From: Gulosibacter chungangensis
GTDB taxonomy: Bacteria > Actinomycetota > Actinomycetes > Actinomycetales > Microbacteriaceae
NCBI RefSeq assembly: GCF_008831155.1
Contig: NZ_WBKB01000003.1
Location: forward strand, 1-64,000
DNA: 64,000 bases
Direction: 5' to 3'
Both the position numbers and the translations under genes were made by a program. The notes under the pieces were generated by a model. It was not told the DNA's origin, did not search any database, and saw only the letters and a list, made by a program, of their open reading frames with translations. Position 1 is the stretch's first letter; every line of letters begins with the position of its first letter. This document shows positions 1 to 7,120 of the stretch, piece after piece.

Positions 1-71
1 ACTGCCGACTAGCCCTGGTGGCAACACCCCCCGGATCATTGGTTAGACAGGGGCAAGACACCATGCCAGGA

Positions 72-487
72 CTAGCTGGCCGACAGTCCAATCATCACCG
101 ATGAAGGACTCTCAATAAAGTAACGGGCGCCGTGTTCCCACGCGGTGCGAACGGCGCTCAACGCATCGCTCAAGCTTGCAGCGCTGCGTCGCGCGCTGAG
201 GATATAAGCCTCGGCGACCGCACGGAGATCCCCGGTAACACTCGGGTTCCTCCTGCTCTGTTCGACGTGATCAACCCCATGGTCTCGAGCTCTCGGTATG
301 CGCGTGCGACGGTGCCCGGAGCGATCCGCAGGTCACCGACGAACTGCCGGATGGAGGGGAGTCGGTGCCCGGCTTCGAGTTCACCGCTCCTGATGCTGTC
401 CTTCGACCTGAACCGTCGCGAAAGTGGCTTCCCTCTCGCGGTCTCGTAGATAGGCTTCCCCGAAGACGCGGAACCACTGGGCCTCAC
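72..487 (-). pseudogene. GntR (YtrA-type) transcriptional regulator, frameshifted remnant
   Basis: The longest open frame (170-487) encodes a GntR-type winged helix: a stretch reading RSGELEAGHRLPSIRQF is followed by APGTVARAYRELE, the classic recognition helix. The family normally has about 120 residues with coding sense on both sides of this helix. Here the N-terminal part makes sense only in another frame (VQVEGQ before IRSGEL, as if one base was added near 390). The C-terminal part, including DALSAVRTAWEHGAR, lies in a third frame that runs to a stop at 72. At least two indels are therefore needed to rebuild the gene. It sits at the left end of the accessory region, so the decay fits a non-selected passenger. 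Sequencing error is the alternative. Confidence 0.6.
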
Positions 488-743
488 GATGTCAGAGTAC
501 TTCGCGGAAACACGTACTGGTCAGAGTGCTTGAGTCTGCTTGCGGAGTCGCGCGGTAGTACGGGAGAGCGCATGTGTTACGTGCGTGAACGCGCTCAGTA
601 AAGAGCGACATGCAAGGTTAGGGTCGGATGCGCCAGAGTATCGTCTTGCTCGCGCGACCTTCTGCGTTATAGTCACCAATTTCTCCCTCGCCTTCACGCA
701 CCATTTTGCCCGCGATGCGTTCATCGTGTGAGATTGTTGGTCG
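488..743. other. Gap without a recognisable gene; one small hairpin
   Basis: No open frame here has family signatures. A 6-bp inverted repeat GAGCGC/GCGCTC at about 566-596 encloses 19 nt and could form a weak hairpin. Nothing else is supported. Confidence 0.4.
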
Positions 744-1148
744 ATGCTGTCGAGAAGCGTACTGAGTGTGACGTTCACCCTGCATCCTCCCGCACCCCGC
801 GCTGCCATCGAGCGGGAAGAGATCGAGTATGGCGGCTCGTTGCCCCGGGAATACGTGGAGTTGCTCCAGATTTCGGATGGGATGTACACCAACGGGAATC
901 TGAGCATTCTCGGTGCTGAGGGTGTCGTGCAGCGCAACGTGGACTACGAGGTGCAGGTCTACTTACCGGACTGTTTCATGATTGGTGACGACGGCGGCGG
1001 GCACGCGATCCTGCTGAACCTCGGTGATCGCCGCATCTATGAGGTGGACATGGGGGTCATGGATGAGGAGAGTATGAAGCTCGGCGCTGAATCCCTCGAT
1101 GAACTACTTGCGCTTGGCACTTGTTTGACTGAGCGAGGCGGCGGATGA
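744..1148 (+). CDS. SUKH (SMI1/KNR4-like) domain protein
   Basis: A 134-residue protein. The core reads EIEYGGSLPREYVELLQISDG and then MIGDDGGGHAI, which are the two hallmarks of SUKH/SMI1-KNR4 proteins: an LPxxYxxxLxxSDG helix and a GDDGGG turn. Many bacterial members act as immunity proteins against nuclease toxins, and orphan copies often accumulate in accessory arrays. The first ~25 residues do not look conserved, so the true start may be a later GTG. No toxin partner is visible. A repeat copy (1158-1199) begins 9 nt after the stop. The function is inferred from the fold only. Confidence 0.6.
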   Translation: MLSRSVLSVTFTLHPPAPRAAIEREEIEYGGSLPREYVELLQISDGMYTNGNLSILGAEGVVQRNVDYEVQVYLPDCFMIGDDGGGHAILLNLGDRRIYEVDMGVMDEESMKLGAESLDELLALGTCLTERGGG

Positions 1149-1157
1149 AGATCGCCT

Positions 1158-1199
1158 GGCATGTGCGGTGACATGGGAGAGGTCCTCTTCAACGTATAG
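1158..1199 (+). repeat. Interspersed palindromic repeat, family A, copy 1
   Basis: It ends in CTTCAACGTATAG and aligns with copy 2 (2860-2904) at 34 of 42 positions by eye. It lies between the SUKH gene and the membrane-protein gene, in the same orientation as the other copies. Confidence 0.6.
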
Positions 1200-1263
1200 T
1201 CGAGTTCCGTCTCCACAGAGAGCGCAGGGAACGAAGCTCGGCGAACGGGAAGAGAACTAGCGG

Positions 1264-1845
1264 GTGTCAATACGAGCGGGTCGAGTGTTCCTCGCATTCA
1301 CAGGTGTGCTACTCGTGGCTTCCCTGGCGTGGATCGGGGTCGTCTGGTCCGCGGCGGATCCACTGCCGAGCGCTTTCGTCGCGCCCTCGGTGATCGGTCT
1401 CGTCGCCCTCGTTTTCTTCATCGTCGGCGCTCTGATGTTCTCGCGATTCGTTGAAGTGTCTGTCGGTGAAGGCCACGTCACAGTCCGGCATGTCGTGGGG
1501 GCGGGTCGGTCTGTGCCGCTGTCTGAGATCGATGAGGTTGTGCTGCTACAGCGACTGATCCTGCCCGCAAGGAGTGGGTCGTCGTCGACTCCACGAGTGC
1601 TTCTCCGTCACGGTGATCGCACTTTGCTCGCCTTCACTCCTCGAGGGCACGGAGTAGTGGAGATACTGGCATCGCGCGGGTTGCCGTCGACGGTCATCAG
1701 TGAGCCGCTGACGCCGATCCAGGCGTCGCGACGCTACCGGAGGTCCGTCAGTTTCGGAGAGCTGATTGGCGGCCCGCTGGTCTGGGCGGCAATCGTCATT
1801 TCTGTGATCGTCACCGTTTGGGCGCTCTGGAGTGCGGTGCACTGA
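1264..1845 (+). CDS. Small membrane protein with a PH-like domain
   Basis: A 193-residue protein with two N-terminal membrane segments (about residues 9-29 and 40-62), a beta-rich soluble stretch (65-150) and one C-terminal segment (about 170-190). The arrangement resembles bacterial PH-domain membrane proteins, but I recognise no named family. The GTG start is preceded by GGGAAGAG at a plausible spacing. The gene stands alone between a repeat copy and a DUF4241 gene. Hypothetical protein; the reading frame itself is well supported by length and by codon use similar to its neighbours. Confidence 0.55.
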   Translation: MSIRAGRVFLAFTGVLLVASLAWIGVVWSAADPLPSAFVAPSVIGLVALVFFIVGALMFSRFVEVSVGEGHVTVRHVVGAGRSVPLSEIDEVVLLQRLILPARSGSSSTPRVLLRHGDRTLLAFTPRGHGVVEILASRGLPSTVISEPLTPIQASRRYRRSVSFGELIGGPLVWAAIVISVIVTVWALWSAVH

Positions 1846-1904
1846 TAGCGGATAGGGCTGCTCGAGCGTGCAGCGGTGGGCTAGGTGACAGTTGACGCGA
1901 AAGC

Positions 1905-2739
1905 ATGAGTGAGACGTGGAAGATTCTCGGCGCGTCGTCGAGATCGTGGAAACAGTTGAGGCGAGCGGCGGGTACGTCGGAGTGGCCGAGGAAGCTACCC
2001 AACAACGGAACTACTGAGTCGATCTCAGCCAGTGCCTCGCTCGTCGGGGCCGAGAGGAAAACCGCTGTGCGTATTGACAGCCTGTTCGCCCTCCGATCGG
2101 GTGGGGTCCGGCTTCCGGACGGCCAGCCCGCAACGCTTGAGATGCAAGAGCTCGGGCGGCTTCGTGTGCCGCCGGGTAGCCTCGGCATCTGCGACCCGAT
2201 CTGGCTTCAGGCCCCCGTTGTGCTATCGATTCCGCCAGGTGATCATCGGGTGCTGACGACAATCGCTCGGGTTCCAGAAAGCTACGACCTTATGAGCCGA
2301 CCGGGCTATCTGAGCCTTGTCATCTCTGACCGGCCAACCACCTCGGTGCACCCTGGAGTATTCGAGGAGGGTGGGCCGGATGGACACGGAACGTGACGGG
2401 CCACTCGGCTCTATCTTCACGGAGCGGCCGGAGGCGACTAACGGTGAGAACATTGCAATCCTGATTGCTCGCCCCGAACGGTTGTTTCCGGGGCTGGAGA
2501 CGAGAGATGCGCAGGGTGCGATCACCGGAATCCATATCGACCTGGTGATTATCGGCGGACTCAGTGAATTGCTTAGCGCTTTTGATGGACAGAGCAAATA
2601 TGCGGCGGAGTTCGCCGCGGAGGCTGAAGACGCCCGGCGTCGCAAAAGTGAGGCCGCACGCTGCCGCGCACCGTTGTGGCGAGTTGAACGCTTTGGTCGT
2701 AGCGCTTGGATGCGGTGGCGGTGCCGTGATGATCGGTGA
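1905..2739 (+). pseudogene. DUF4241-like protein split by a frameshift
   Basis: The first frame (1905-2396) holds LGRLRVPPGS, ICDPI, an IPPGDHRV turn and SLVISDRPTT. These follow in order the pattern of DUF4241 proteins (GxLxxPxGxxxxxDP, then PPGxYxV, then a DRP strand). It stops soon afterwards. The next frame (2317-2739) continues with ENIAILIARPERLFPGLETR and DAQGAITGIHID, resembling the usual C-terminal YPxxxGxDxxG strand of that family. One indel near 2350-2390 would join them. DUF4241 has no assigned biochemical role and is often found beside SUKH-type immunity genes. The C-terminal tail of the second frame is not conserved, so the true end may be near 2640. Confidence 0.5.
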
Positions 2740-2791
2740 GAGCGAGCTTTGCGCCTGCGTCCCACGCGAGGTGGCTTCCCTCATGCGATCA

Positions 2792-2843
2792 ATACCTTCT
2801 GGTCGGTTCGAGCAACGGATCATTTTACGAGATCTCTACGGGC
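2792..2843 (+). repeat. Interspersed repeat, family B, copy 1
   Basis: The segment ATACCTTCTGGTCGGTTCGA, then GATC, ATTTTACG and ACGGGC recurs with small changes at 8140-8190. It is not part of family A but lies directly beside a family A copy here. Confidence 0.6.
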
Positions 2844-2859
2844 AGCATCGGTTGCATAC

Positions 2860-2904
2860 GTTGGTATGTGCGGCGACGTGGTGGAGTTCCGGTTCAACGT
2901 ATAG
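2860..2904 (+). repeat. Interspersed palindromic repeat, family A, copy 2
   Basis: Contains GACGTGGTGGAGTTCCGG and the conserved right end GTTCAACGTATAG. Same orientation as all other copies. Confidence 0.65.
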
Positions 2905-3101
2905 AAGTACCAGGTCACGGTTGATTTCCTGTGTCGCAGTTCCACTGGGCGAGGCTCGTCGAGCTCCGTTCAAGGGTGAAGACTCGGACGATGTCGCCAG
3001 CGCAGCCATCGACGGCGACCTGCGCTTCATCTACGGGCGGTACATGGATCCCGAACGAGGTGGTCAAGTCCAATGACAGGTGGAACTGTAGCCTTGCTCG
3101 T

Positions 3102-3320
3102 ATGAGCAGACCTCGCCCCGACTACTCCGGAATGACTGTGAACGAGCGGCTCAGTGCTGCCGGATTGCTTCCTCAGTGGGACGCGGCGATCGCGGCGGGT
3201 GACCGGCAGAGGGCGATCGACGTGCTGGGTCGGGTCGACATGGACGAGACTCGAGCATCACCCACAGTCGACGCGACACTGGGCGACCCGTCGAAGTACG
3301 GCTTCCCGCCCTCGAGGTAG
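3102..3320 (+). CDS. Conserved small hypothetical protein
   Basis: A 72-residue protein. The segment MTVNERLSAAGLLPQWDAAI, the basic patch that follows, then VDATLGDPSKYGF resembles a small actinobacterial family I recall with the pattern NERLxxxGLLxxFDxAxxxxDxxxAxxxLxxV and a terminal DPxxYGF. No function is known to me. The ATG start is chosen because TAGCCT lies 7 nt upstream, which would give a leaderless mRNA, and because the conserved part begins soon after. The longer frame starting at 2931 shows no conservation before this ATG. Confidence 0.6.
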   Translation: MSRPRPDYSGMTVNERLSAAGLLPQWDAAIAAGDRQRAIDVLGRVDMDETRASPTVDATLGDPSKYGFPPSR

Positions 3321-3603
3321 TCCGCGCTCGGTAAGAATCTGGTCAGCTAGAGCCGGGAATCTAGAACCGGGACACTAGGCTCTCCGACGAATAGAGGCAG
3401 AGGTTCCTCTGTGTGCGTCCGCCGGGGCGCGGACGGTGACTCGCCCGTCTTGGCCTTCGTGAGTGGCTCGGTCGTGGCGAGCGCGTCGACGGTGGAGACG
3501 GGACCGCGTGATGGCCGTACGTGCCGCAACTCGGTCGGCTTTCGATTTAACGTGTGATGTCGTTGCAAGGCGCTGGCGGGTCCGTCGCCCTCGCTGCCGG
3601 GAG
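3321..3603. other. Gap with a possible gene fragment and a family A repeat
   Basis: A minus-strand open stretch (3347 to about 3530) has protein-like composition and opens at the family A copy at 3521-3555, but I recognise no family. It may be the 3' end of a lost gene. A short tandem motif of the type CTAGANCCGGGA occurs twice near 3347-3375. Confidence 0.35.
3521..3555 (+). repeat. Interspersed palindromic repeat, family A, copy 3 (degenerate)
   Basis: Contains CAACTCGGTCGGCTTTCG followed by ATTTAACGT, matching the right part of the other copies. The left end is poorly conserved. Confidence 0.5.
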
Positions 3604-4062
3604 TCAGGAGGGCAGCGATCCGGTACGGATCAGGTGGCCGAACTCGTGGGAGAAGCGCTCGGCAACGACCTTGCGGTTCGGCACCATAGTGATGTCGCGC
3701 CCCGAGGTCCGAGCCGCCCTCACCTTGGAAAGGATTCCCGGACGGTAGCGGACGCTCTCCACCTCCGAGCTGGGGACTTCCCGCTGGATCTTGGCACGCT
3801 TGAGGGGTCCGGCCACTGAGACGAGGAGGAACCGGGTGGCGGTCGCGATCATAACGTTGGGGAAGTCACCCGCGACGCCGGGAAGCACCAGCAGCACTTC
3901 CTCCTCGGGATGGAGCAGGGAGGGAACGTCGCGGCGCAGTCCAGGGCTCTCGAACAGCTCGTTGCGGTTGAGTGCGCTTGCGTAAGTGAAAGCGGCGCGA
4001 GTGGTGGTCACATCTCGAGTCTTCCGGAGCTTACCGAATAGATCAACCAGCAGACGGGCCAA
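3604..4062 (-). CDS. PH-domain-like protein, possibly N-terminally truncated
   Basis: A 152-residue minus-strand protein. The section VLLVLPGVAGDFPNVMIAT followed by TRFLLVSVAG and a basic strand resembles the bacterial PH (YokE/bPH) fold, in which a strand-turn-strand core carries ATxxRLLLV. These domains are found in stress and phage-response proteins of unknown activity. The frame opens with TTG only two codons after an in-frame TAA that belongs to the adjacent family A repeat, and no ribosome binding site is visible. The start may therefore be an accident of a breakpoint at the repeat, with the original N-terminus lost. No close partner gene. Confidence 0.5.
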   Translation of the reverse strand: MARLLVDLFGKLRKTRDVTTTRAAFTYASALNRNELFESPGLRRDVPSLLHPEEEVLLVLPGVAGDFPNVMIATATRFLLVSVAGPLKRAKIQREVPSSEVESVRYRPGILSKVRAARTSGRDITMVPNRKVVAERFSHEFGHLIRTGSLPS

Positions 4063-4064
4063 AG

Positions 4065-4113
4065 GTTATTCAGTAACGGAACGTTGTCGCCTTTCGCTTC
4101 AATGTTCAACGCA
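4065..4113 (+). repeat. Interspersed palindromic repeat, family A, copy 4
   Basis: Begins GTTATTCAGTAACGGAACGT and ends near GTTCAACG. The left half matches copies 5, 6 and 8; the middle is diverged. It also covers the 3' end of the MerR gene. Confidence 0.55.
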
Positions 4114-4956
4114 GGTCGGTCGGCTGACGGCAACTGAGGCGGCGAGTTCTTCGGCCAATTCCACGCAACGCACGCGGGCCGGGGAGTAGTCGTAGGGCAT
4201 CTTCCCGATGGCTTGGATGACGCTCATGGACTCTTGCCCCGTGCCAGAGCCTTGGCCGGCCTCGTTTTCGCCTTCATCGGCGGGAGCGGGGTGCAGAGCG
4301 TCCCAGGAGTCGAAAATCGCATCATCGTCTTCCGCCAAACCGGAATCCTCGATGACGGCATTCAAAGCCTGTTCGAAGGCATGCCGCTCGGCAGCCACCT
4401 GTGCCACGCGGGCGTCGTCGACAGCGATCGTGTCATCGAGTGCCTCCTCGGCGGCCTCAACGCGGTCGGATTCCTCCCGCAGACCCGGGTGGGTGGCCAA
4501 GGCGATGTAACGGGCGGCGTTGATGGCCGCACCGAGCGGGCTGAAGATCCGCTCCATGACCAGCAGGTTGTCCAGGTCCGTCTGGCGCAGGGAGCCCTCC
4601 GACAGGTTCTTGAGGCGGCTGGTGACGAAGTCAGAGAGCAGATCCATCCTGCCAGCTGGGGTGCGCATTCGCAGCAAGACAGCCACATCGCGGTGGCTGA
4701 CAGCACCAGCAGGAGTCGTGTCAGCAAAGATGTCACGGATATCGTCTAGGCCGATCCCGGCGTCGGTCATCGTGCGAATCCACAGCAGCCGGATCACCTG
4801 GTCGTAACCGTAGCGGCGGCGGTCGTCACTGCCTCGCTCGGGATCGGGGAGCAGGCCAGTCTCGTGGTAGTGACGGATCGCCCCCGGTGTGGTGCCGACG
4901 AACGATGCCGCGTCACCGATCGTGACCTGACGCGGCGGAATAAGGGACGGATGCAT
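4099..4956 (-). CDS. MerR family transcriptional regulator
   Basis: A 285-residue regulator. Residues near the N-terminus read TIGDAASFVGTTPGAIRHYHETGLL in pieces: a helix-turn-helix followed by the MerR wing and RRYGYDQVIRLLWIR, the dimerisation-proximal helix. The rest (about 90-280) is a long helical effector region with acidic stretches and no recognised ligand domain or metal-binding cysteines. The ATG at 4956 is preferred to the upstream frame start because AAGGA precedes it and the conserved MerR fold begins 13 residues later. The effector is unknown. The gene is not followed by an obvious target operon; its 3' end overlaps a family A repeat. Confidence 0.8.
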   Translation of the reverse strand: MHPSLIPPRQVTIGDAASFVGTTPGAIRHYHETGLLPDPERGSDDRRRYGYDQVIRLLWIRTMTDAGIGLDDIRDIFADTTPAGAVSHRDVAVLLRMRTPAGRMDLLSDFVTSRLKNLSEGSLRQTDLDNLLVMERIFSPLGAAINAARYIALATHPGLREESDRVEAAEEALDDTIAVDDARVAQVAAERHAFEQALNAVIEDSGLAEDDDAIFDSWDALHPAPADEGENEAGQGSGTGQESMSVIQAIGKMPYDYSPARVRCVELAEELAASVAVSRPTCVEH

Positions 4957-5198
4957 GAGCGGATTCTTCCTTAGCGGGGCGGGACGTGAGCCCATCGGAC
5001 CACAGAACGCTACGGAAGGTGCACCTCAAAATATCTCACCGCCGGAGCTTCAACCGCCTGGTTGATCCTAAGAGTCGACCTTTACTTCCTCGGTCGCCCC
5101 ATGGCAGTCGTCTTGCAGAATGTGCCGAGAAGATCCGTGAGCGATGCCCTGCGCGGCCTATTTTATGCACGCTTGGTGGGGCACGGATGCTAAGGGCA

Positions 5199-5227
5199 TG
5201 TACATCTCGGTGTCAGTCTTGTACAAT
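5199..5227 (+). promoter_or_regulatory. Candidate autoregulatory operator and -10 of the toxin-antitoxin operon
   Basis: Two TGTACA palindromes (5199-5204 and 5220-5225) are centred 21 bp apart, two helical turns. The second overlaps the -10 hexamer TACAAT (5222-5227), which ends 6 nt before the antitoxin ATG. TGTACA is the core recognised by E. coli YefM, so the layout suits repression by the antitoxin. Confidence 0.55.
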
Positions 5228-5233
5228 CGGATC

Positions 5234-5479
5234 ATGTTCACTATCGCCGCCTCTGAGGCGCGCAAGGGCTTCGCTGCCGTTATCGAGACCGCTCAGCGCG
5301 AGGCTGTCTTCATCGAGCGTCGCGGCGAAGCCGAGGCTGTGGTGATCAGCACTGCGGAGTACAAGCGTCTGATAGATGCGGCCGAAGAAGCTGAGGATGT
5401 TGCCGCATTCGACACTGCCATGGCCGAAGAGGGGCCGAACATCCCATGGGATCAAGTCAAGACAGACCTCGGATGGTGA
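5234..5479 (+). CDS. Phd/YefM family antitoxin
   Basis: An 81-residue antitoxin. The N-terminal half (SEARKGFAAVIETAQRE, then VFIERRGEAEAVVISTAEYKRL) is the DNA-binding and dimerisation fold of Phd/YefM, and the acidic C-terminal tail (about 52-81) is the usual toxin-neutralising segment. It is followed 9 nt later by a RelE-type toxin, the standard order. ATG at 5234 is chosen over an upstream frame start because the conserved fold starts at once and the -10 TACAAT is 6 nt upstream, giving a leaderless transcript. Probable autoregulation through the two TGTACA sites. Confidence 0.85.
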   Translation: MFTIAASEARKGFAAVIETAQREAVFIERRGEAEAVVISTAEYKRLIDAAEEAEDVAAFDTAMAEEGPNIPWDQVKTDLGW

Positions 5480-5488
5480 CCTGGATCC

Positions 5489-5746
5489 GTGGCGTACGAG
5501 ATCCAGGTACGACCGGCCGCTGTGCGCGCACTGAAGCGCATCCATCGACAGGATCAGGCGCGCATTCGTGGCGCAATCGCGCTCTTAGCAGCTGATCCCA
5601 GACCGCCCGGCACGAAGGTCCTCCGTGGTCGCGATGGTTTCCGCATCCGCGTCGGCAACTACCGCATCCTCTACACCGTCGAAGACGATCGGCTACTCGT
5701 CGTGGTTGTCACGCTCGGTCATCGTCGCGACGTGTACGACCGGTGA
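5489..5746 (+). CDS. RelE/ParE family toxin
   Basis: An 85-residue toxin. It opens AYEIQVRPAAVRALKRI and closes FRIRVGNYRILYTVEDD then LVVVVTLGHRRDVY, the full RelE fold with the conserved GxYRIxY strand and the C-terminal HRRDVY motif. RelE proteins cleave mRNA on the ribosome; the basic and aromatic residues of that site are present. GTG start 9 nt after the antitoxin stop, so the two are co-transcribed. Full length for the family. Downstream is a family A repeat. Confidence 0.85.
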   Translation: MAYEIQVRPAAVRALKRIHRQDQARIRGAIALLAADPRPPGTKVLRGRDGFRIRVGNYRILYTVEDDRLLVVVVTLGHRRDVYDR

Positions 5747-5840
5747 TCGAGGCCGCCGGTCACCAGGATGGGCGAGCTGAAGCCGACGCCTATTGTGCTC
5801 TGGAGGAGGCAGGCCATTCCGTTGCTAGCGCGAAGTAGAC

Positions 5841-5884
5841 GTTATTCGGCTTCGGAACGCGGTTGACTTTAGATTTAACGTCTG
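5841..5884 (+). repeat. Interspersed palindromic repeat, family A, copy 5
   Basis: GTTATTCGGCTTCGGAACGC at the left, AGATTTAACGTCTG at the right. It closes the toxin-antitoxin module. Confidence 0.65.
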
Positions 5885-5960
5885 ACCAGGGACGACCTGC
5901 TCGGTTATCAAACAGCGCGGTGCTCTTGACTGTCTGGACGGGGAGGTCGATACCCGGCAC

Positions 5961-6463
5961 TTACTCCTCCGGCCACCGCCACACTCGCAATCCCTTGTCC
6001 AGAATGGTCTGGAGCCCTCGCCACGTCGCGTGCGACCGTGCCGCAAAGTTCCCATCCTCGGTGACGGCGTCACTCGCTCAACCCACGTGAAGCCAACATC
6101 ACGCCAGTCTTCATCCTTCTTGCGGTGCCGGGCGACAAGAAAGGAAACGCTGCGCCTGTCGTCCATCGGCTTCGGCGGCGTCTCCGGAAGCGGCTTCAGT
6201 TTGGCCAGCTTTCGACTGCTCGGCATCGACGGTTTGCCCCAGTCCAGTCGCCGCAAAATCGGAGCAGTGCCCACACGCCGCGCGTCGAGATTCGCGACCC
6301 GGAAGAGAGTGCGTTGGCCGTCAGGCAAGGTGTAGGCGAGCACGTCACCGGGACTGAGGTCGGTCGTGTGCGACCAAGGGCGGCGGACCTTCGTGGCGGG
6401 CTTCTGCGGACCCGTGAGGGCCTCTCGAAGCTTGCTCAGGACAGCTTTCCTCTTGGCCAACAC
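5961..6463 (-). pseudogene. Hypothetical protein, frameshifted and probably 5' truncated
   Basis: The minus-strand frame opens at GTG 6463 with a basic N-terminus and contains WSHTTDLSPGDVLAYTLPDG then RTLFRVANLDARRVGTAPI, giving a compact beta domain. It includes RRSVSFLVARHRKKDEDW followed by GFTWVERV. Just after this, coding sense shifts to another frame that reads DGNFAARSHATWRGLQTIL and ends WRWPEE at a stop at 5961-5963. One indel near 6075 restores a protein of about 165 residues. The start lies two codons after an in-frame TAA inside the family A repeat at 6466, with no ribosome binding site, so the true N-terminus may be missing. Family unknown to me. Confidence 0.5.
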
Positions 6464-6465
6464 AC

Positions 6466-6510
6466 GTTATTCGGCTACGGAACGTGGTCGAGTTCCGGTT
6501 TAACGTATAG
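6466..6510 (+). repeat. Interspersed palindromic repeat, family A, copy 6 (best-conserved copy)
   Basis: Starts GTTATTCGGCTACGGAACGT, continues GGTCGAGTTCCG and ends GTTTAACGTATAG. The internal CGGAAC/GTTCCG arms and the outer GTTA/TAAC ends form an imperfect hairpin. It separates a minus-strand ORF from the HigBA operon. Confidence 0.7.
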
Positions 6511-6543
6511 CGTTATTGACGGCTCCCGCTATAGAATGCTCTC

Positions 6544-6825
6544 GTGATCAGATCATTCGGGAACAAAGACACCGAACGAATCTGGCACGAGCAGTACGTC
6601 AAGGGTGTTGATCGGACCGTGCAGCGGGCGACGCTGCGCAAGCTCGAGCTGATTCACGCGGCAAAGGACGTCGACGACCTGCGGATCCCGCCCGGGAATC
6701 GGTTGGAGAAGTTGGCCGGAGATCGGCGGGGTCAGCACAGCATCCGGGTGAATGCCCAGTGGCGGATCTGCTTCGTCTGGAGAGATGGAGGTGCGGATAA
6801 TGTCGAACTCGTCGACTATCACTGA
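6544..6825 (+). CDS. higB: HigB-type (RelE superfamily) toxin
   Basis: A 93-residue toxin. MIRSFGNKDTERIWHEQYVK is the characteristic HigB/plasmid-maintenance start (xSFxxKxTExxW). LRIPPGNRLEKLAGDRRGQ and RVNAQWRICFVWRDG are the other conserved blocks, with the catalytic-region arginine and histidine context intact. HigB proteins cleave translated mRNA. The toxin gene precedes the antitoxin gene, the inverted order typical of higBA. GTG start with TAGAAT ending 6 nt upstream, so probably leaderless. Its 3' end overlaps the antitoxin start by 26 nt. Confidence 0.88.
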   Translation: MIRSFGNKDTERIWHEQYVKGVDRTVQRATLRKLELIHAAKDVDDLRIPPGNRLEKLAGDRRGQHSIRVNAQWRICFVWRDGGADNVELVDYH

Positions 6826-7120
6826 GGCCGACCTGATCGAGCCGATCCACCCGGGAGAGATCCTGATGGAGGATTTCATCGAGGGGTTCGGGATCACGCA
6901 GAACAAGCTTGCTGTGTCCATCGGTGTGCCGCCGCGCCGGATCAACGAGATCGTGCACGGTAAGCGGGGGATCACCGCCGACACGGCGATCCGCCTGGCG
7001 CGGTACTTCGGGACGTCTGAGGAGTTCTGGATGAACCTGCAGTCGAACTATGAACTGCGGCTCGAGCGTCGAGTGCTGCGCGACAAGGTCGTTGCGATCA
7101 CGCCGTTGAAGGTCGCATGA
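6800..7120 (+). CDS. higA: HigA-type antitoxin (XRE helix-turn-helix)
   Basis: A 106-residue antitoxin. IEPIHPGEILMEDFIEGFG is the HigA signature (PGEIL), followed by the helix-turn-helix LAVSIGVPPRRINEIVHGKR and DTAIRLARYFGTSEEFWMNLQ. It neutralises the upstream HigB and represses the operon. ATG at 6800 is used because the preceding residues belong to the overlapping toxin frame. It overlaps HigB by 26 nt and shares ATGA with the next gene, so all three are likely translationally coupled. Confidence 0.88.
   Translation: MSNSSTITEADLIEPIHPGEILMEDFIEGFGITQNKLAVSIGVPPRRINEIVHGKRGITADTAIRLARYFGTSEEFWMNLQSNYELRLERRVLRDKVVAITPLKVA

Larger units (their letters stand above)
2740..3101. other. Gap holding two repeat families
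   Basis: No convincing gene. It contains family B copy 1 (2792-2843), followed 16 nt later by family A copy 2 (2860-2904). Downstream is the -10 hexamer TAGCCT (3089-3094) of the next gene. Confidence 0.5.

Noticed and set aside
2564-3076. A 170-codon plus-strand frame
   Set aside because: It runs through both repeat families and shows no conserved segment.
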